A stretch of DNA of 37,629 nt from an uncultured Duganella sp. (GTDB lineage Bacteria > Pseudomonadota > Gammaproteobacteria > Burkholderiales > Burkholderiaceae). Every line of letters starts with the position of its first letter. The first letter of the stretch is position 1. Below are positions 11,956 to 19,575 of this stretch, one piece after another. The notes below the pieces were generated by a model. The model did no database searches and was not told the DNA's origin. It saw nothing but the letters and a program-made list of their open reading frames with translations. The stretch lies in contig CAMLRG010000027.1 of assembly GCA_946482335.1 (NCBI GenBank), positions 1-37,629 on the forward strand, in the 5' to 3' direction. Position numbers and translations under genes: made by a program.

Positions 11956-13194
11956 TCAAATAATGTTTTTGTCACGCAGCGCCGCCAGTTCCGCTCCGCG
12001 CACGGCCAGCCACTCCGCCAGCACTTCCGCCGTATCCGCGCCCAGCGTGGGCGGAGCGCGGCGGTACTGCACGGGCGATTCCGACATGCGGATCGGATTG
12101 GCCACCAGCGGCACGCTTCCTGCCAATGGATGGGGCATGTCGATGCGCATGCCGCGCGCCTGCACCTGCGCATCGGCAAACACCTTGTCCAGCGTGTTGA
12201 TCGGTCCGCATGGCACGCCGGCCGTCTCCATCGCCGCCACCCACTGCGCCGTGGTTCTGGTCACGGTCACGCGGTGGATACGCGCCACCAGCTCCTGCCG
12301 GAATTTCACGCGCTGCGGATTGGTGGCAAAGCACTCGTCGTCCGCCCATTCCGCATGGCCCAGCACCTCGCAGCATTTGGCGAACTGGCGGTCATTGCCG
12401 ACGGCGATGATCATGTAACCGTCCGCAGTGGCGAACTCCTGGTAAGGCACGATGTTCGGGTGGGCATTGCCCATGCGCCCCGGTATCGCGCCTCCCACCA
12501 GGTAGTTCGCCGCCTGGTTGGCCAGGCAGGCCACCTGCACGTCCAGGAGGGCCAGGTCGATGTACTGCCCTGTTCCCGTGCGCTCCCGCCGCGCCACCGC
12601 AGCCAGCGCTGCCACCGCAGCGTACAGCCCGGTCATCACATCGGTCAGCGCCACACCGGCCTTCATCGGCCCGCCCCCCGCCGTCCCGTCCGGCCGGCCG
12701 GTAAGGCTCATCAAGCCGCCCATGCCCTGGATCAGGAAGTCGTAGCCGGCGCGCGCGGCATACGGCCCGGTCTGGCCGAAACCCGTGATCGAGCAATAGA
12801 TCAGGCGCGGGTTGGCTGCCTTCAGACTGTCGTAATCGAGGCCATACTGGCGCAAGCCGCCAGCCTTGAAGTTCTCGATCAGGATGTCGGCCTTCGCCGC
12901 CATCCGCCGCACCAGGGCCTGTCCTTCCGGCTGGGCGAGATCGATCGTCAGCGAGCGCTTGTTGCGGTTGGCGCTCAGGTAGTAGGCCGCTTCGCCGGTC
13001 GGCACGCCAGCCTCGTCCTTGAGCCATGGCGGGCCCCAGGCCCGGGTGTCGTCGCCGGCGCCGGGCCGTTCCACCTTGACCACGTCCGCCCCCAGGTCGG
13101 CCATCAGTTGGCCCGCCCAGGGTCCGGCCAGCACGCGCGACAGGTCCAGCACCCGTAGTCCGGACAGCGCTCCATCCGGCAGCATCGCCTCCAT
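11956..13194 (-). CDS. gcdG: CaiB/BaiF-type CoA-transferase, probable succinyl-CoA:glutarate CoA-transferase
   Basis: Class III CoA-transferase of about 412 residues. The family pattern is clear: LSGLRVLDLSRVLAGPWAGQ, then LGADVVKVERPGAGDDTR, YYLSANRNKRSLTIDL, and the region around GGPMKAGVALTDVMTG that normally carries or neighbours the catalytic Asp. Sitting 4 bp behind gcdH, it most likely makes glutaryl-CoA from glutarate using a CoA donor such as succinyl-CoA, as GcdG does in pseudomonads. That substrate is inferred from context. I chose the ATG at 13194; an ATG at 13227 would overlap gcdH by 29 bp and add a short unconserved leader. Confidence 0.88.
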   Translation of the reverse strand: MEAMLPDGALSGLRVLDLSRVLAGPWAGQLMADLGADVVKVERPGAGDDTRAWGPPWLKDEAGVPTGEAAYYLSANRNKRSLTIDLAQPEGQALVRRMAAKADILIENFKAGGLRQYGLDYDSLKAANPRLIYCSITGFGQTGPYAARAGYDFLIQGMGGLMSLTGRPDGTAGGGPMKAGVALTDVMTGLYAAVAALAAVARRERTGTGQYIDLALLDVQVACLANQAANYLVGGAIPGRMGNAHPNIVPYQEFATADGYMIIAVGNDRQFAKCCEVLGHAEWADDECFATNPQRVKFRQELVARIHRVTVTRTTAQWVAAMETAGVPCGPINTLDKVFADAQVQARGMRIDMPHPLAGSVPLVANPIRMSESPVQYRRAPPTLGADTAEVLAEWLAVRGAELAALRDKNII

Positions 13195-13198
13195 GGCC

Positions 13199-14386
13199 TC
13201 AGAAGGCGGCCAAGCCGGTGATGGCACGGCCCAGGATCAGGGCATGCACGTCATGCGTGCCCTCATAGGTGTTGACCACCTCCAGGTTCACCATATGGCG
13301 GACCACGCCGAATTCGTCGCTGATGCCATTCCCGCCCAGCATGTCGCGCGCCATGCGTGCCACCTCCAGCGCCTTGCCGCAGGAATTGCGCTTCATGATC
13401 GAAGTGATCTCCACGGCAGCCGTTCCTTCATCCTTCATGCGGCCAAGGCGCAGGCAGCCCTGCAGGCCGATCGCGATTTCAGTCTGCATATCGGCCAGCT
13501 TTTTCTGGATCAACTGGTTGGCGGCCAATGGCTTGCCGAACTGCTTGCGGTCCAGCACATACTGGCGCGCGCGATGCCAGCAGTCCTCCGCCGCGCCCAG
13601 CGCGCCCCAGGCGATGCCGTAGCGCGCGCTGTTCAGGCAAGTGAAGGGGCCCTTCAGGCCGCGCACCTCAGGGAAGGCGTTTTCGTCCGGACAGAACACC
13701 TCGTCCATCACGATTTCCCCGGTAATGGAAGCGCGCAAGCCCACCTTGCCATGGATGGCCGGCGCGCTGAGGCCCTTCCAGCCTTTTTCCAGCACGAAGC
13801 CGCGGATGGCGCCTTCATCATCCTTCGCCCACACCACGAAGACATCGGCGATCGGCGAATTGGTGATCCACATCTTGCTGCCGCTGAGGACAAAGCCGCC
13901 ATCAACCTTGCGGGCACGGGTGCCCATGCTGCCGGGATCGGACCCGTGATTGGGTTCGGTCAAGCCGAAGCAGCCGATCCATTCGCCCGTGGCCAGCTTG
14001 GGCAGGTATTTGCGGCGCGCGACTTCGCTGCCGAATTCGTAGATGGGAACCATCACCAGCGACGACTGCACGCTCATCATGGAGCGGTAGCCGGAGTCGA
14101 CGCGCTCGACTTCGCGCGCCACCAGGCCATAGCTGACATAGCTCAATCCCGAACCGCCATACGCTTCCGGGATCGTCACGCCCAGCAGGCCAAGTTCACC
14201 CATCTCGCGAAAGATGGCCGGATCGGTGCTCTCGTTGCGGAACGCTTCCAGCACACGCGGCGCGAGGCGTTCCTGGCAATAGGCGCGCGCAGAATCGCGC
14301 ACCATGCGTTCGTCTTCGTCCAGTTGCTGCTCCAGAAGCAGCGGGTCATCCCATTGAAAGGCTGGCGAATTATGCTTGGAGATCAT
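13199..14386 (-). CDS. gcdH: Glutaryl-CoA dehydrogenase
   Basis: Acyl-CoA dehydrogenase family enzyme of 395 residues that oxidises and decarboxylates glutaryl-CoA to crotonyl-CoA with FAD, passing electrons to ETF. Typical GcdH segments are [20 protein letters not shown] at the N-terminus, [20 protein letters not shown], the FAD/substrate loop [17 protein letters not shown], and the catalytic glutamate in [20 protein letters not shown]. The ATG at 14386 with AAGGA 9 bases upstream is preferred to an upstream in-frame start at 14482 that would overlap the regulator. It heads the operon gcdH-gcdG-etfB-etfA and serves lysine, tryptophan or dicarboxylate breakdown. Confidence 0.95.
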   Translation of the reverse strand: MISKHNSPAFQWDDPLLLEQQLDEDERMVRDSARAYCQERLAPRVLEAFRNESTDPAIFREMGELGLLGVTIPEAYGGSGLSYVSYGLVAREVERVDSGYRSMMSVQSSLVMVPIYEFGSEVARRKYLPKLATGEWIGCFGLTEPNHGSDPGSMGTRARKVDGGFVLSGSKMWITNSPIADVFVVWAKDDEGAIRGFVLEKGWKGLSAPAIHGKVGLRASITGEIVMDEVFCPDENAFPEVRGLKGPFTCLNSARYGIAWGALGAAEDCWHRARQYVLDRKQFGKPLAANQLIQKKLADMQTEIAIGLQGCLRLGRMKDEGTAAVEITSIMKRNSCGKALEVARMARDMLGGNGISDEFGVVRHMVNLEVVNTYEGTHDVHALILGRAITGLAAF

Positions 14387-14454
14387 TCCGTATTCCTTAA
14401 TTATTTGTCGTAAGACCAATGTACAGTGCATAATCAGGCGAGACAAACGATTTG

Positions 14455-14474
14455 TTCGCACCAAATTGTGCGAA
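14455..14474. promoter_or_regulatory. Palindromic operator between gcdH and its LysR regulator
   Basis: TTCGCAC (14455-14461) and GTGCGAA (14468-14474) are perfect 7-base inverted repeats separated by 6 bases, in the 113-bp divergent region 14387-14499. Size and placement fit a LysR-type recognition site, probably used both for activating gcdH and for autoregulation. Confidence 0.65.
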
Positions 14475-14499
14475 AAACTCACTTCGAAAGCCGAATGCC

Positions 14500-15390
14500 G
14501 TGCGCAGAAAGATCCCCTCCACCGCCGCCCTGACCGCCTTTGAAGCGGCGGCGCGCCACCAGAGCTTTACCAAGGCGGCCGACGAGCTGGCGCTGACGCA
14601 GAGTGCGATCTGCCGCCAGATCGGGGCACTGGAAGAATTCCTGGGCGTGCCGCTGTTCCGCCGCAGCCGGCGCGGCGTGGTGCTGACGGATGCCGGCATG
14701 GATTACAGCCGCAAGGTGACCGCCCGCCTCGACGAGGTGGAACGCGACGCGCTGGAGCTGATGGCAAAGGGCGGCAGCGGAGGATCGCTGGAGCTGGGCG
14801 TGGTGCCGACCTTCGCCACCAAATGGCTGCTGCCAAGGCTGCCCCTGTTCGCGCAGCTATACCCCGGCATCACGATCAACCTGAGTTCGCGCACGCGCCC
14901 CTTCCTGTTCGATGAAACGCCGCTCGATGCGGCGATCTATGCGGGCGAGGCAACCTGGCCCGGCACGGAAGGCTTGTTCCTGATGCGCGAGCAGTTGGCG
15001 GCCGTGTGCAGCCCGGTGCTGGGCCGCCCCGACTGGCGCCGCCACACGCTGCTGCAATCGAGCACGCGGCCGTATGCCTGGCGCGACTGGTTCGCCTCGC
15101 GCGGCATGGACATGGAAAGGGATATGAGCGGTCCGCGCTTCGAACTGTTTTCAATGCTGGCGGAAGCGGCCGTGCGCGGCATGGGCATTGCCTTGCTGCC
15201 GCGCTTCCTGGTCGAAGACGAACTGGAGCGCGGCGTGCTGGTGCTGGCGTCGCGGCACGAGGTATTGAGCGACCGCTCCTACTACCTCACCTATCCCGAA
15301 AGGAAATCGGAGAACGTCGCGCTGACGGCCTTCCGCACCTGGCTCGACGGCCAGGCGCGGGAGTACCGGGCGCAGGCCGGCCTCGGTTAG
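14500..15390 (+). CDS. LysR-family regulator of the glutarate genes (GcdR-like)
   Basis: A 296-residue LTTR. The N-terminal winged helix-turn-helix reads [37 protein letters not shown], close to the GcvA/GcdR subgroup; the effector-binding domain spans about residues 90-290. I chose the GTG at 14500 because the protein then begins MRRKIPST, the usual beginning in this subgroup. A TTG at 14452 in the same frame would put the operator palindrome inside the gene. It is divergent from gcdH and probably activates it in response to glutarate or glutaryl-CoA (inference). Its stop overlaps that of the nitroreductase gene. Confidence 0.85.
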   Translation: MRRKIPSTAALTAFEAAARHQSFTKAADELALTQSAICRQIGALEEFLGVPLFRRSRRGVVLTDAGMDYSRKVTARLDEVERDALELMAKGGSGGSLELGVVPTFATKWLLPRLPLFAQLYPGITINLSSRTRPFLFDETPLDAAIYAGEATWPGTEGLFLMREQLAAVCSPVLGRPDWRRHTLLQSSTRPYAWRDWFASRGMDMERDMSGPRFELFSMLAEAAVRGMGIALLPRFLVEDELERGVLVLASRHEVLSDRSYYLTYPERKSENVALTAFRTWLDGQAREYRAQAGLG

Positions 15391-15983
15391 CGCAGGCTGC
15401 AGGCCTCTTCGAATGGCAGCCGTGGGTGGCGCGGGAACAGGCCTGCCGGATCGCCATAGCCAAGCCCACAGACAAAGTTGACGCGCAGCGCGCCGTCCGG
15501 GAAGAATGCCTGGTTCAGGATGTTTTCGTCGAAGCCGGACAGGGGCCCGCAATCCAGTCCCAGCAGCCGCGCCGCCACCATCAGGTAGGCTCCCTGCAGG
15601 CTGCTGTTGCGGAAAGCCGTGTCCTGGCTCAGCTTGGCGTTGCGCCGGAACAGGTCGCCCGCTTCCGGCCGGTGCGGGAACAGGTAGGGCATGCGTTCAT
15701 GGAAAGCCGTATCGTAGGCGACGATGGCCACTACGGGGGCGCCGCGCACCTTCTGCACATTGGGCGCCGCCATGGCCTGCACCAGCAGCTCCTTCGCCGC
15801 CACCGTGCGCAGGAACAGCAAGCGCGCTGGCGATGTGTTCATGCTGGTCGGCCCCCATTTCATGAGCTCATACACGTCGCGCAGCAGGCTGTCCGGTACG
15901 GCGCGCGGCAGCCAGCGGTTCTGGCTGCGGGCGGCGCGGAACACCAGGTCCTGCGCAGTTTCGCTGCAATCCGCCAGCTTCAT
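15387..15983 (-). CDS. Nitroreductase-family protein, RutE-like (malonic semialdehyde reductase type)
   Basis: FMN-dependent oxidoreductase of 198 residues. The sequence follows RutE closely: LMKWGPTSMNTSPARLLFLR, VAIVAYDTAFHERMPYLFPH, TAFRNSSLQGAYLMVAARLLGLDCGPLSGFD and LGYGDPAGLFPRHPRLPFEEA. RutE reduces malonic semialdehyde to 3-hydroxypropionate in pyrimidine ring degradation, but no other rut gene is here, so the enzyme has probably been recruited to reduce an aldehyde or enal in the local catabolic pathway. The ATG overlaps the cupin stop as ATGA. Third gene of the minus-strand operon starting at 17120. Confidence 0.87.
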   Translation of the reverse strand: MKLADCSETAQDLVFRAARSQNRWLPRAVPDSLLRDVYELMKWGPTSMNTSPARLLFLRTVAAKELLVQAMAAPNVQKVRGAPVVAIVAYDTAFHERMPYLFPHRPEAGDLFRRNAKLSQDTAFRNSSLQGAYLMVAARLLGLDCGPLSGFDENILNQAFFPDGALRVNFVCGLGYGDPAGLFPRHPRLPFEEACSLR

Positions 15984-16519
15984 GTTCGCACCGCCCCGAT
16001 CAGGACGAAGGCCACCGTGGCGACCTTGCCCGTCCGGTTGCGCCATGCGTGGCGCGTGCCGTTCTGCACCACGATATCGCCGCGCCGCACCTTCTTTTCA
16101 GCGCCGTCATCCAGCTCGAGCCAAAGTTCGCCGTCGAGCACGATGCCGTAATCGATGGTGTCCGTGGTGTGCATCCCCGGGCAATCCGGCTCGAAGCATT
16201 CGATCAGGCCAGGCAGGGCTGGCGCCAGTTCCACCCCTGCCGCCGCGCCGTCGAAGGAAGGGCTGGCCATGACCGAATCCGGCGGGAAGGCCACCACCAG
16301 CAGGCTGCTGGCGCCGTGACCTGGCAGCAGCGAGCCGCCATCGGCGGTGGGGTCGCCGGCCCGATGCGGCACGGTGGCGCCGGCGGTGGTGGCCCACACC
16401 TGGGCGAAGCCATGGCCCGGAATGGCCTTGAAATCCCGCTCCCTCGGCGCGTCGCCGTCCGCAACAAAGATGGATTTCCCATGGCCGTCATGGCCGGTCA
16501 CGATGCGTCGAACTTTCAT
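15980..16519 (-). CDS. Cupin-domain protein
   Basis: A 179-residue single-domain cupin, probably cytoplasmic (no signal peptide). The cupin motif 1 reads MHTTDTIDYGIVLDGELWLELDDG, with the HTTDTIDY form seen in many cupins from aromatic-catabolic clusters; motif 2 is GDIVVQNGTRHAWRNR. One His and one Glu of motif 1 and the His of motif 2 could bind a metal, so an isomerase or dioxygenase role is possible but unproven. ATG at 16519 follows GGAGGAGA. It lies 19 bp after the DUF1185 gene and overlaps the RutE-like gene by 4 bases. Confidence 0.85.
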   Translation of the reverse strand: MKVRRIVTGHDGHGKSIFVADGDAPRERDFKAIPGHGFAQVWATTAGATVPHRAGDPTADGGSLLPGHGASSLLVVAFPPDSVMASPSFDGAAAGVELAPALPGLIECFEPDCPGMHTTDTIDYGIVLDGELWLELDDGAEKKVRRGDIVVQNGTRHAWRNRTGKVATVAFVLIGAVRT

Positions 16520-16538
16520 GGTCTCCTCCAGTTTATGT

Positions 16539-17120
16539 TTATCGCAAGCCGTCGTTGCCGGCGATGTCCGCCGCCGCCAGTCCGCCCAGCCGCGCATGGA
16601 TGCGCCCCCCGCTTGCCATCGCCAGGCCGAACGCGATCTCGTCGCGGCGCGGCCCATCCCATAGCGTCATCTCCGCCGAACCGAAATGGCTGCGCACATA
16701 GGCGGCCTGGATATGGCCCAGCGGCACAATCAGGCGCGTACCGGTGCCGCCGATGGTCTTGGCGGCCGGGACGATCGCCTTCGGATTGCCGAGTGCCTCC
16801 CGCATGGCCCAGCCGCCGGCCTCATGCCAGACAGCGCCGTGTTCCAGTTCACCATCCTCCCCCACTATCGCCCCTTTGCCGTAAGCCTGCACCACGCCCG
16901 CACCGCCCAGCGCCGCGATCATGCGCGCCGACAGCTCGCTGCCAAGCTGGCGCAGCTCGGCCATAAACGGCAGCAGGTCGGCTTCGTAGCGTCCCGCAAA
17001 CGGGTTTTTCACGATCGCCATCCCCACGGCGACGCGCAGCGGGCTTTCCAGCCGCGGTCCACCTTCATGCCAGCATTCTTCCACATCCAGCTTGTACTTG
17101 CGTACGTTCACGAGCGACAT
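16539..17120 (-). CDS. DUF1185 / 'amino acid synthesis' family protein
   Basis: A 193-residue protein of the DUF1185 (AA_synth) family, recognised from MAIVKNPFAGRYEADLLPFM, VQAYGKGAIVGEDGELEHGAVWHEAGG, AKTIGGTGTRLIVPLGHIQAAYVRSHF and the end TLWDGPRRDEIAFGLAMASGGRIHARLGG. Structures of the family exist, but the reaction is not known to me; the conserved His/Glu/Asp residues suggest an enzyme acting on a small carbonyl compound (inference). Good ribosome site GGAGGAA 6 bases upstream. First gene of an operon with the cupin and RutE-like genes, divergent from the FAH hydrolase operon across a promoter region with the ATGCAT-type boxes. Confidence 0.85.
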   Translation of the reverse strand: MSLVNVRKYKLDVEECWHEGGPRLESPLRVAVGMAIVKNPFAGRYEADLLPFMAELRQLGSELSARMIAALGGAGVVQAYGKGAIVGEDGELEHGAVWHEAGGWAMREALGNPKAIVPAAKTIGGTGTRLIVPLGHIQAAYVRSHFGSAEMTLWDGPRRDEIAFGLAMASGGRIHARLGGLAAADIAGNDGLR

Positions 17121-17172
17121 TCGGTTTCCTCCATCAGTTTTGAAGCCATGGATTGATTATACATACCGCCAT

Positions 17173-17207
17173 CTTTTATGCAAACTAAATATTTTTGTGC
17201 ACAAAAT
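17173..17207. promoter_or_regulatory. Operator pair A (divergent promoter, DUF1185 operon / FAH operon)
   Basis: Two boxes of the shared motif: CTTTTATGCAAACTAA (17173-17188) and TTTTTGTGCACAAAAT (17192-17207). The second contains a perfect 14-base palindrome TTTTGTGCACAAAA (17193-17206). The box cores are 19 bp apart. The right box covers the likely -35 of the plus-strand promoter. On the minus strand the left box, TGCATAAAAG, could supply the -10 for the DUF1185 operon. Confidence 0.7.
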
Positions 17208-17226
17208 TGATTTTTACTCCTATAAT
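17198..17226 (+). promoter_or_regulatory. Promoter of the FAH-ALDH-hydroxylase operon
   Basis: TGCACA (17198-17203, 4 of 6 to TTGACA) is separated by exactly 17 bp from a perfect TATAAT (17221-17226). The -35 lies inside the palindrome of operator pair A, so a protein bound there would block transcription. The AAAGGAG ribosome site of the first gene follows at 17251. Confidence 0.65.
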
Positions 17227-17263
17227 CGGCCCATGACTGTCGTACCCACAAAAGGAGAAGAGC

Positions 17264-18115
17264 ATGAAACTGATTTCGTATCGCCACGCAGGCAAGGAAC
17301 ATTTCGGCGCGGTCGCCGGCGAAGGCGTCATCGAGCTGACGCGCCGCCTGGACGGCGCGCCCGGCCTGGCGGCGCTGCTGGCCAACGAGGCCCTGCTGGC
17401 GCAAGCCCGCCAGCTGGTGGCCGAAGCGCGGGCCGACTACACGCTGGACAGCGTAGAACTGGCCCCTGTCATCCCCCGTCCCGGCAAAGTGGTGTGCGTC
17501 GGCATCAATTACGTCGAACACGCGGCCGAGGCCGGGCGCAAGGTGGGCGAGTATCCGGTCATCTTCCAGCGCTACAGCGAAACCCTGCTGGCGCATGGCG
17601 CACCCCTGGTCCGCCCCAGGGCTTCCACCCAGTTCGACTTCGAGGCGGAGCTGGCGGTGGTCATCGGCAAGGGGGGCGCCAACATCGATCCCGCCAGCGC
17701 AATGGAACACGTGGCCGGCTATACCTGCTTCAACGACGCCAGCGTGCGCGATTGGCAGTTCCACACCCACCAGTACGGCATGGGCAAGAACTTCGCCGCC
17801 AGCGGCGCCCTGGGCCCTTGGATGGTGACGGCCGACGAGATCGCGGATTACCGCGAACTGACCGTCACCGGCCTGCTGAACGGCGAAACCATGCAGCACG
17901 GCAAGCTCTCCGAGTTGGCCTTCGACGTTCCGGCACTGATTGCCTATATCTCGAAGGCGCTGCCGTGGAACCCGGGCGACATCCTCGCCACCGGCACCCC
18001 GAGCGGCATCGGCTTCAAGCGCAATCCGCCGGTATTCCTGAAAGCGGGCGACCGCTACGAAGTCGTGATTTCCCAGGTCGGCACGTTGTCCAATCCAGTG
18101 GCCGACGAAGCCTGA
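17264..18115 (+). CDS. Fumarylacetoacetate hydrolase (FAH) family protein
   Basis: A 283-residue FAH-fold enzyme that should hydrolyse a C-C bond in, or hydrate/decarboxylate, a 2-keto or acylpyruvate ring-cleavage product. The metal-binding acids are visible as Glu127 and Glu129 in QFDFEAELAVVIG and Asp158 in CFNDASVRDWQ; GINYVEHAAEAG (His86) and ILATGTPSGIGFKR are also typical. The N-terminal about 65 residues form the usual small lead domain. AAAGGAG lies 7 bases before the ATG. First gene of the operon with an aldehyde dehydrogenase (8-bp gap) and an MhpA-like hydroxylase. Its natural substrate is unknown. Confidence 0.92.
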   Translation: MKLISYRHAGKEHFGAVAGEGVIELTRRLDGAPGLAALLANEALLAQARQLVAEARADYTLDSVELAPVIPRPGKVVCVGINYVEHAAEAGRKVGEYPVIFQRYSETLLAHGAPLVRPRASTQFDFEAELAVVIGKGGANIDPASAMEHVAGYTCFNDASVRDWQFHTHQYGMGKNFAASGALGPWMVTADEIADYRELTVTGLLNGETMQHGKLSELAFDVPALIAYISKALPWNPGDILATGTPSGIGFKRNPPVFLKAGDRYEVVISQVGTLSNPVADEA

Positions 18116-18123
18116 GCACAACC

Positions 18124-19554
18124 ATGCATGCAAACCTGATCGGCGGCGAATGGGTGGCTGGCGCCAGCGTCCGCGAAAACATCAATCCCTCGGATGTCAG
18201 CGATATCGTCGGCGTGTATGCGCAGGCCGATGCGGCGCAGGCCGCGCAAGCCTTGCAGGCGGCGGCCGCCGCCCGCGGCGAATGGGCGCACGCGGGCATC
18301 CAGCTGCGCGCCATTGCCCTGGATTTCATCGGCAGCGAGCTGCTGCGCCGCCAACAGGACCTGGGCACCTTGCTGGCCCGCGAGGAAGGCAAGACGCTGC
18401 CCGAAGCGGTTGCGGAAGTTGCCCGCGCCGGGCATATCTTCAAGTACTTTTCCGGCGAAGCCCTGCGCCAGCGCGGCGATAAGCTGGCGTCCGTACGCCC
18501 GGGCGTGGAGGTGGAAGTCACGCGCGAGCCGGTCGGCGTGGTCGGCATCATCACGCCCTGGAACTTTCCGGCAGCGATCCCCGCCTGGAAGATCGCCCCC
18601 GCCCTCGCCTACGGCAATGCGGTCGTTTTCAAGCCGGCCGACCTGGTGCCCGGCTCGGCCTGGGCGCTGGCCGAGATCATCAGCCGTTCCGGCATCCCGC
18701 CGGGCGTGTTCAACCTGGTGATGGGGAGGGGCAGCGTGGTCGGCCAGGCCATCCTCGAAGCGCCGGCGGTATCGGCCATCAGTTTCACCGGCTCGGCGGA
18801 CACTGGCCGTAAGGTGCTGGCGGCTGCGGCCCGGCGTGGCGCCAAGGTCCAGCTGGAAATGGGTGGCAAGAACCCCCTCGTGGTGCTGGACGACGCGGAC
18901 CTCGGCAATGCCGTCGAATGCGCCGTGCAGGGCGGCTACTACTCGACCGGCCAGCGCTGCACGGCTTCGTCGCGCTTCATTGTCGAAAAGGGCATCTACC
19001 CGCAATTCGTGCAACGCCTGCGCGCCAGGCTGGCGGCCCTGAAAGTGGGCCATGCCCTGCATGCCGATACGCAGATCGGTCCGGTCGTCGACGCCTCGCA
19101 GCTGGAACAGGACCTCGCCTACGTCGACATCGGACGCGCCGAGGGCGCCCGCCTGGTGGCCGGCGGCGGCGCACTCCAACTGGATACCGACGGCTTTTTC
19201 ATGGCCCCCGCCCTGTTTGCCGACGCGTCGCCCGACATGCGCATCGCGCAGGAAGAGATTTTCGGCCCCGTGGCCTGCGCCATTCCAGCCGACAGCTACG
19301 AGCATGCCTTGGAAATCTGCAACAGCAGCCGCTTCGGCCTGTCCGCCGGCATCTGCACCACTTCGCTGCGCCACGCGGCCCACTTCAAGCGCCATGCGCA
19401 GGCGGGCATGGTGATGGTCAACGTACCCACGGCCGGCGTCGACTACCACGTGCCCTTTGGCGGCAGCAAGGCATCGAGCTACGGTTGCCGCGAGCAGGGC
19501 AGCTACGCGGCGGAGTTTTTCACGACCGTAAAGACAGCATATACAAAAGCGTAG
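18124..19554 (+). CDS. NAD(P)-dependent aldehyde dehydrogenase (2-oxoglutarate semialdehyde dehydrogenase-like)
   Basis: A 476-residue aldehyde dehydrogenase. The catalytic Cys279 lies in YYSTGQRCTASSRFIV, the general base Glu245 in VQLEMGGKNPLVVLDD, Asn147 in ITPWNFPAAIPAWKIAPAL, and the cofactor loop is ISFTGSADTGRKV. End motifs EEIFGPVAC and GVDYHVPFGGSKASSYG resemble the alpha-ketoglutaric semialdehyde dehydrogenase group. It probably oxidises an aldehyde released by the neighbouring hydrolase or hydroxylase steps; the substrate is inferred. The ATG at 18124 begins directly 8 bp after the FAH stop. A much longer open frame extends upstream in this phase but is only a shadow of the FAH gene. 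Confidence 0.92.
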   Translation: MHANLIGGEWVAGASVRENINPSDVSDIVGVYAQADAAQAAQALQAAAAARGEWAHAGIQLRAIALDFIGSELLRRQQDLGTLLAREEGKTLPEAVAEVARAGHIFKYFSGEALRQRGDKLASVRPGVEVEVTREPVGVVGIITPWNFPAAIPAWKIAPALAYGNAVVFKPADLVPGSAWALAEIISRSGIPPGVFNLVMGRGSVVGQAILEAPAVSAISFTGSADTGRKVLAAAARRGAKVQLEMGGKNPLVVLDDADLGNAVECAVQGGYYSTGQRCTASSRFIVEKGIYPQFVQRLRARLAALKVGHALHADTQIGPVVDASQLEQDLAYVDIGRAEGARLVAGGGALQLDTDGFFMAPALFADASPDMRIAQEEIFGPVACAIPADSYEHALEICNSSRFGLSAGICTTSLRHAAHFKRHAQAGMVMVNVPTAGVDYHVPFGGSKASSYGCREQGSYAAEFFTTVKTAYTKA

Positions 19555-19575
19555 ATAATGAAACGGGAGACAGTA

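Noticed and set aside
14427..14431. TGCAT in the gcdH-LysR gap as a possible extra copy of the island's operator motif.
   Set aside because: Only the five-base core matches, the flanks are not AT-rich arms, and there is no second core 18-19 bp away. The local palindrome at 14455-14474 explains the regulation better.
17092..19554. An 820-codon open frame on the plus strand that contains the aldehyde dehydrogenase as its C-terminal part, apparently a large fusion protein.
   Set aside because: The N-terminal about 340 residues are Arg/Gly/Pro-rich and are just the FAH gene read in another phase. The dehydrogenase has its own ATG at 18124 and normal family length, and the FAH gene is clearly the real coding frame upstream.
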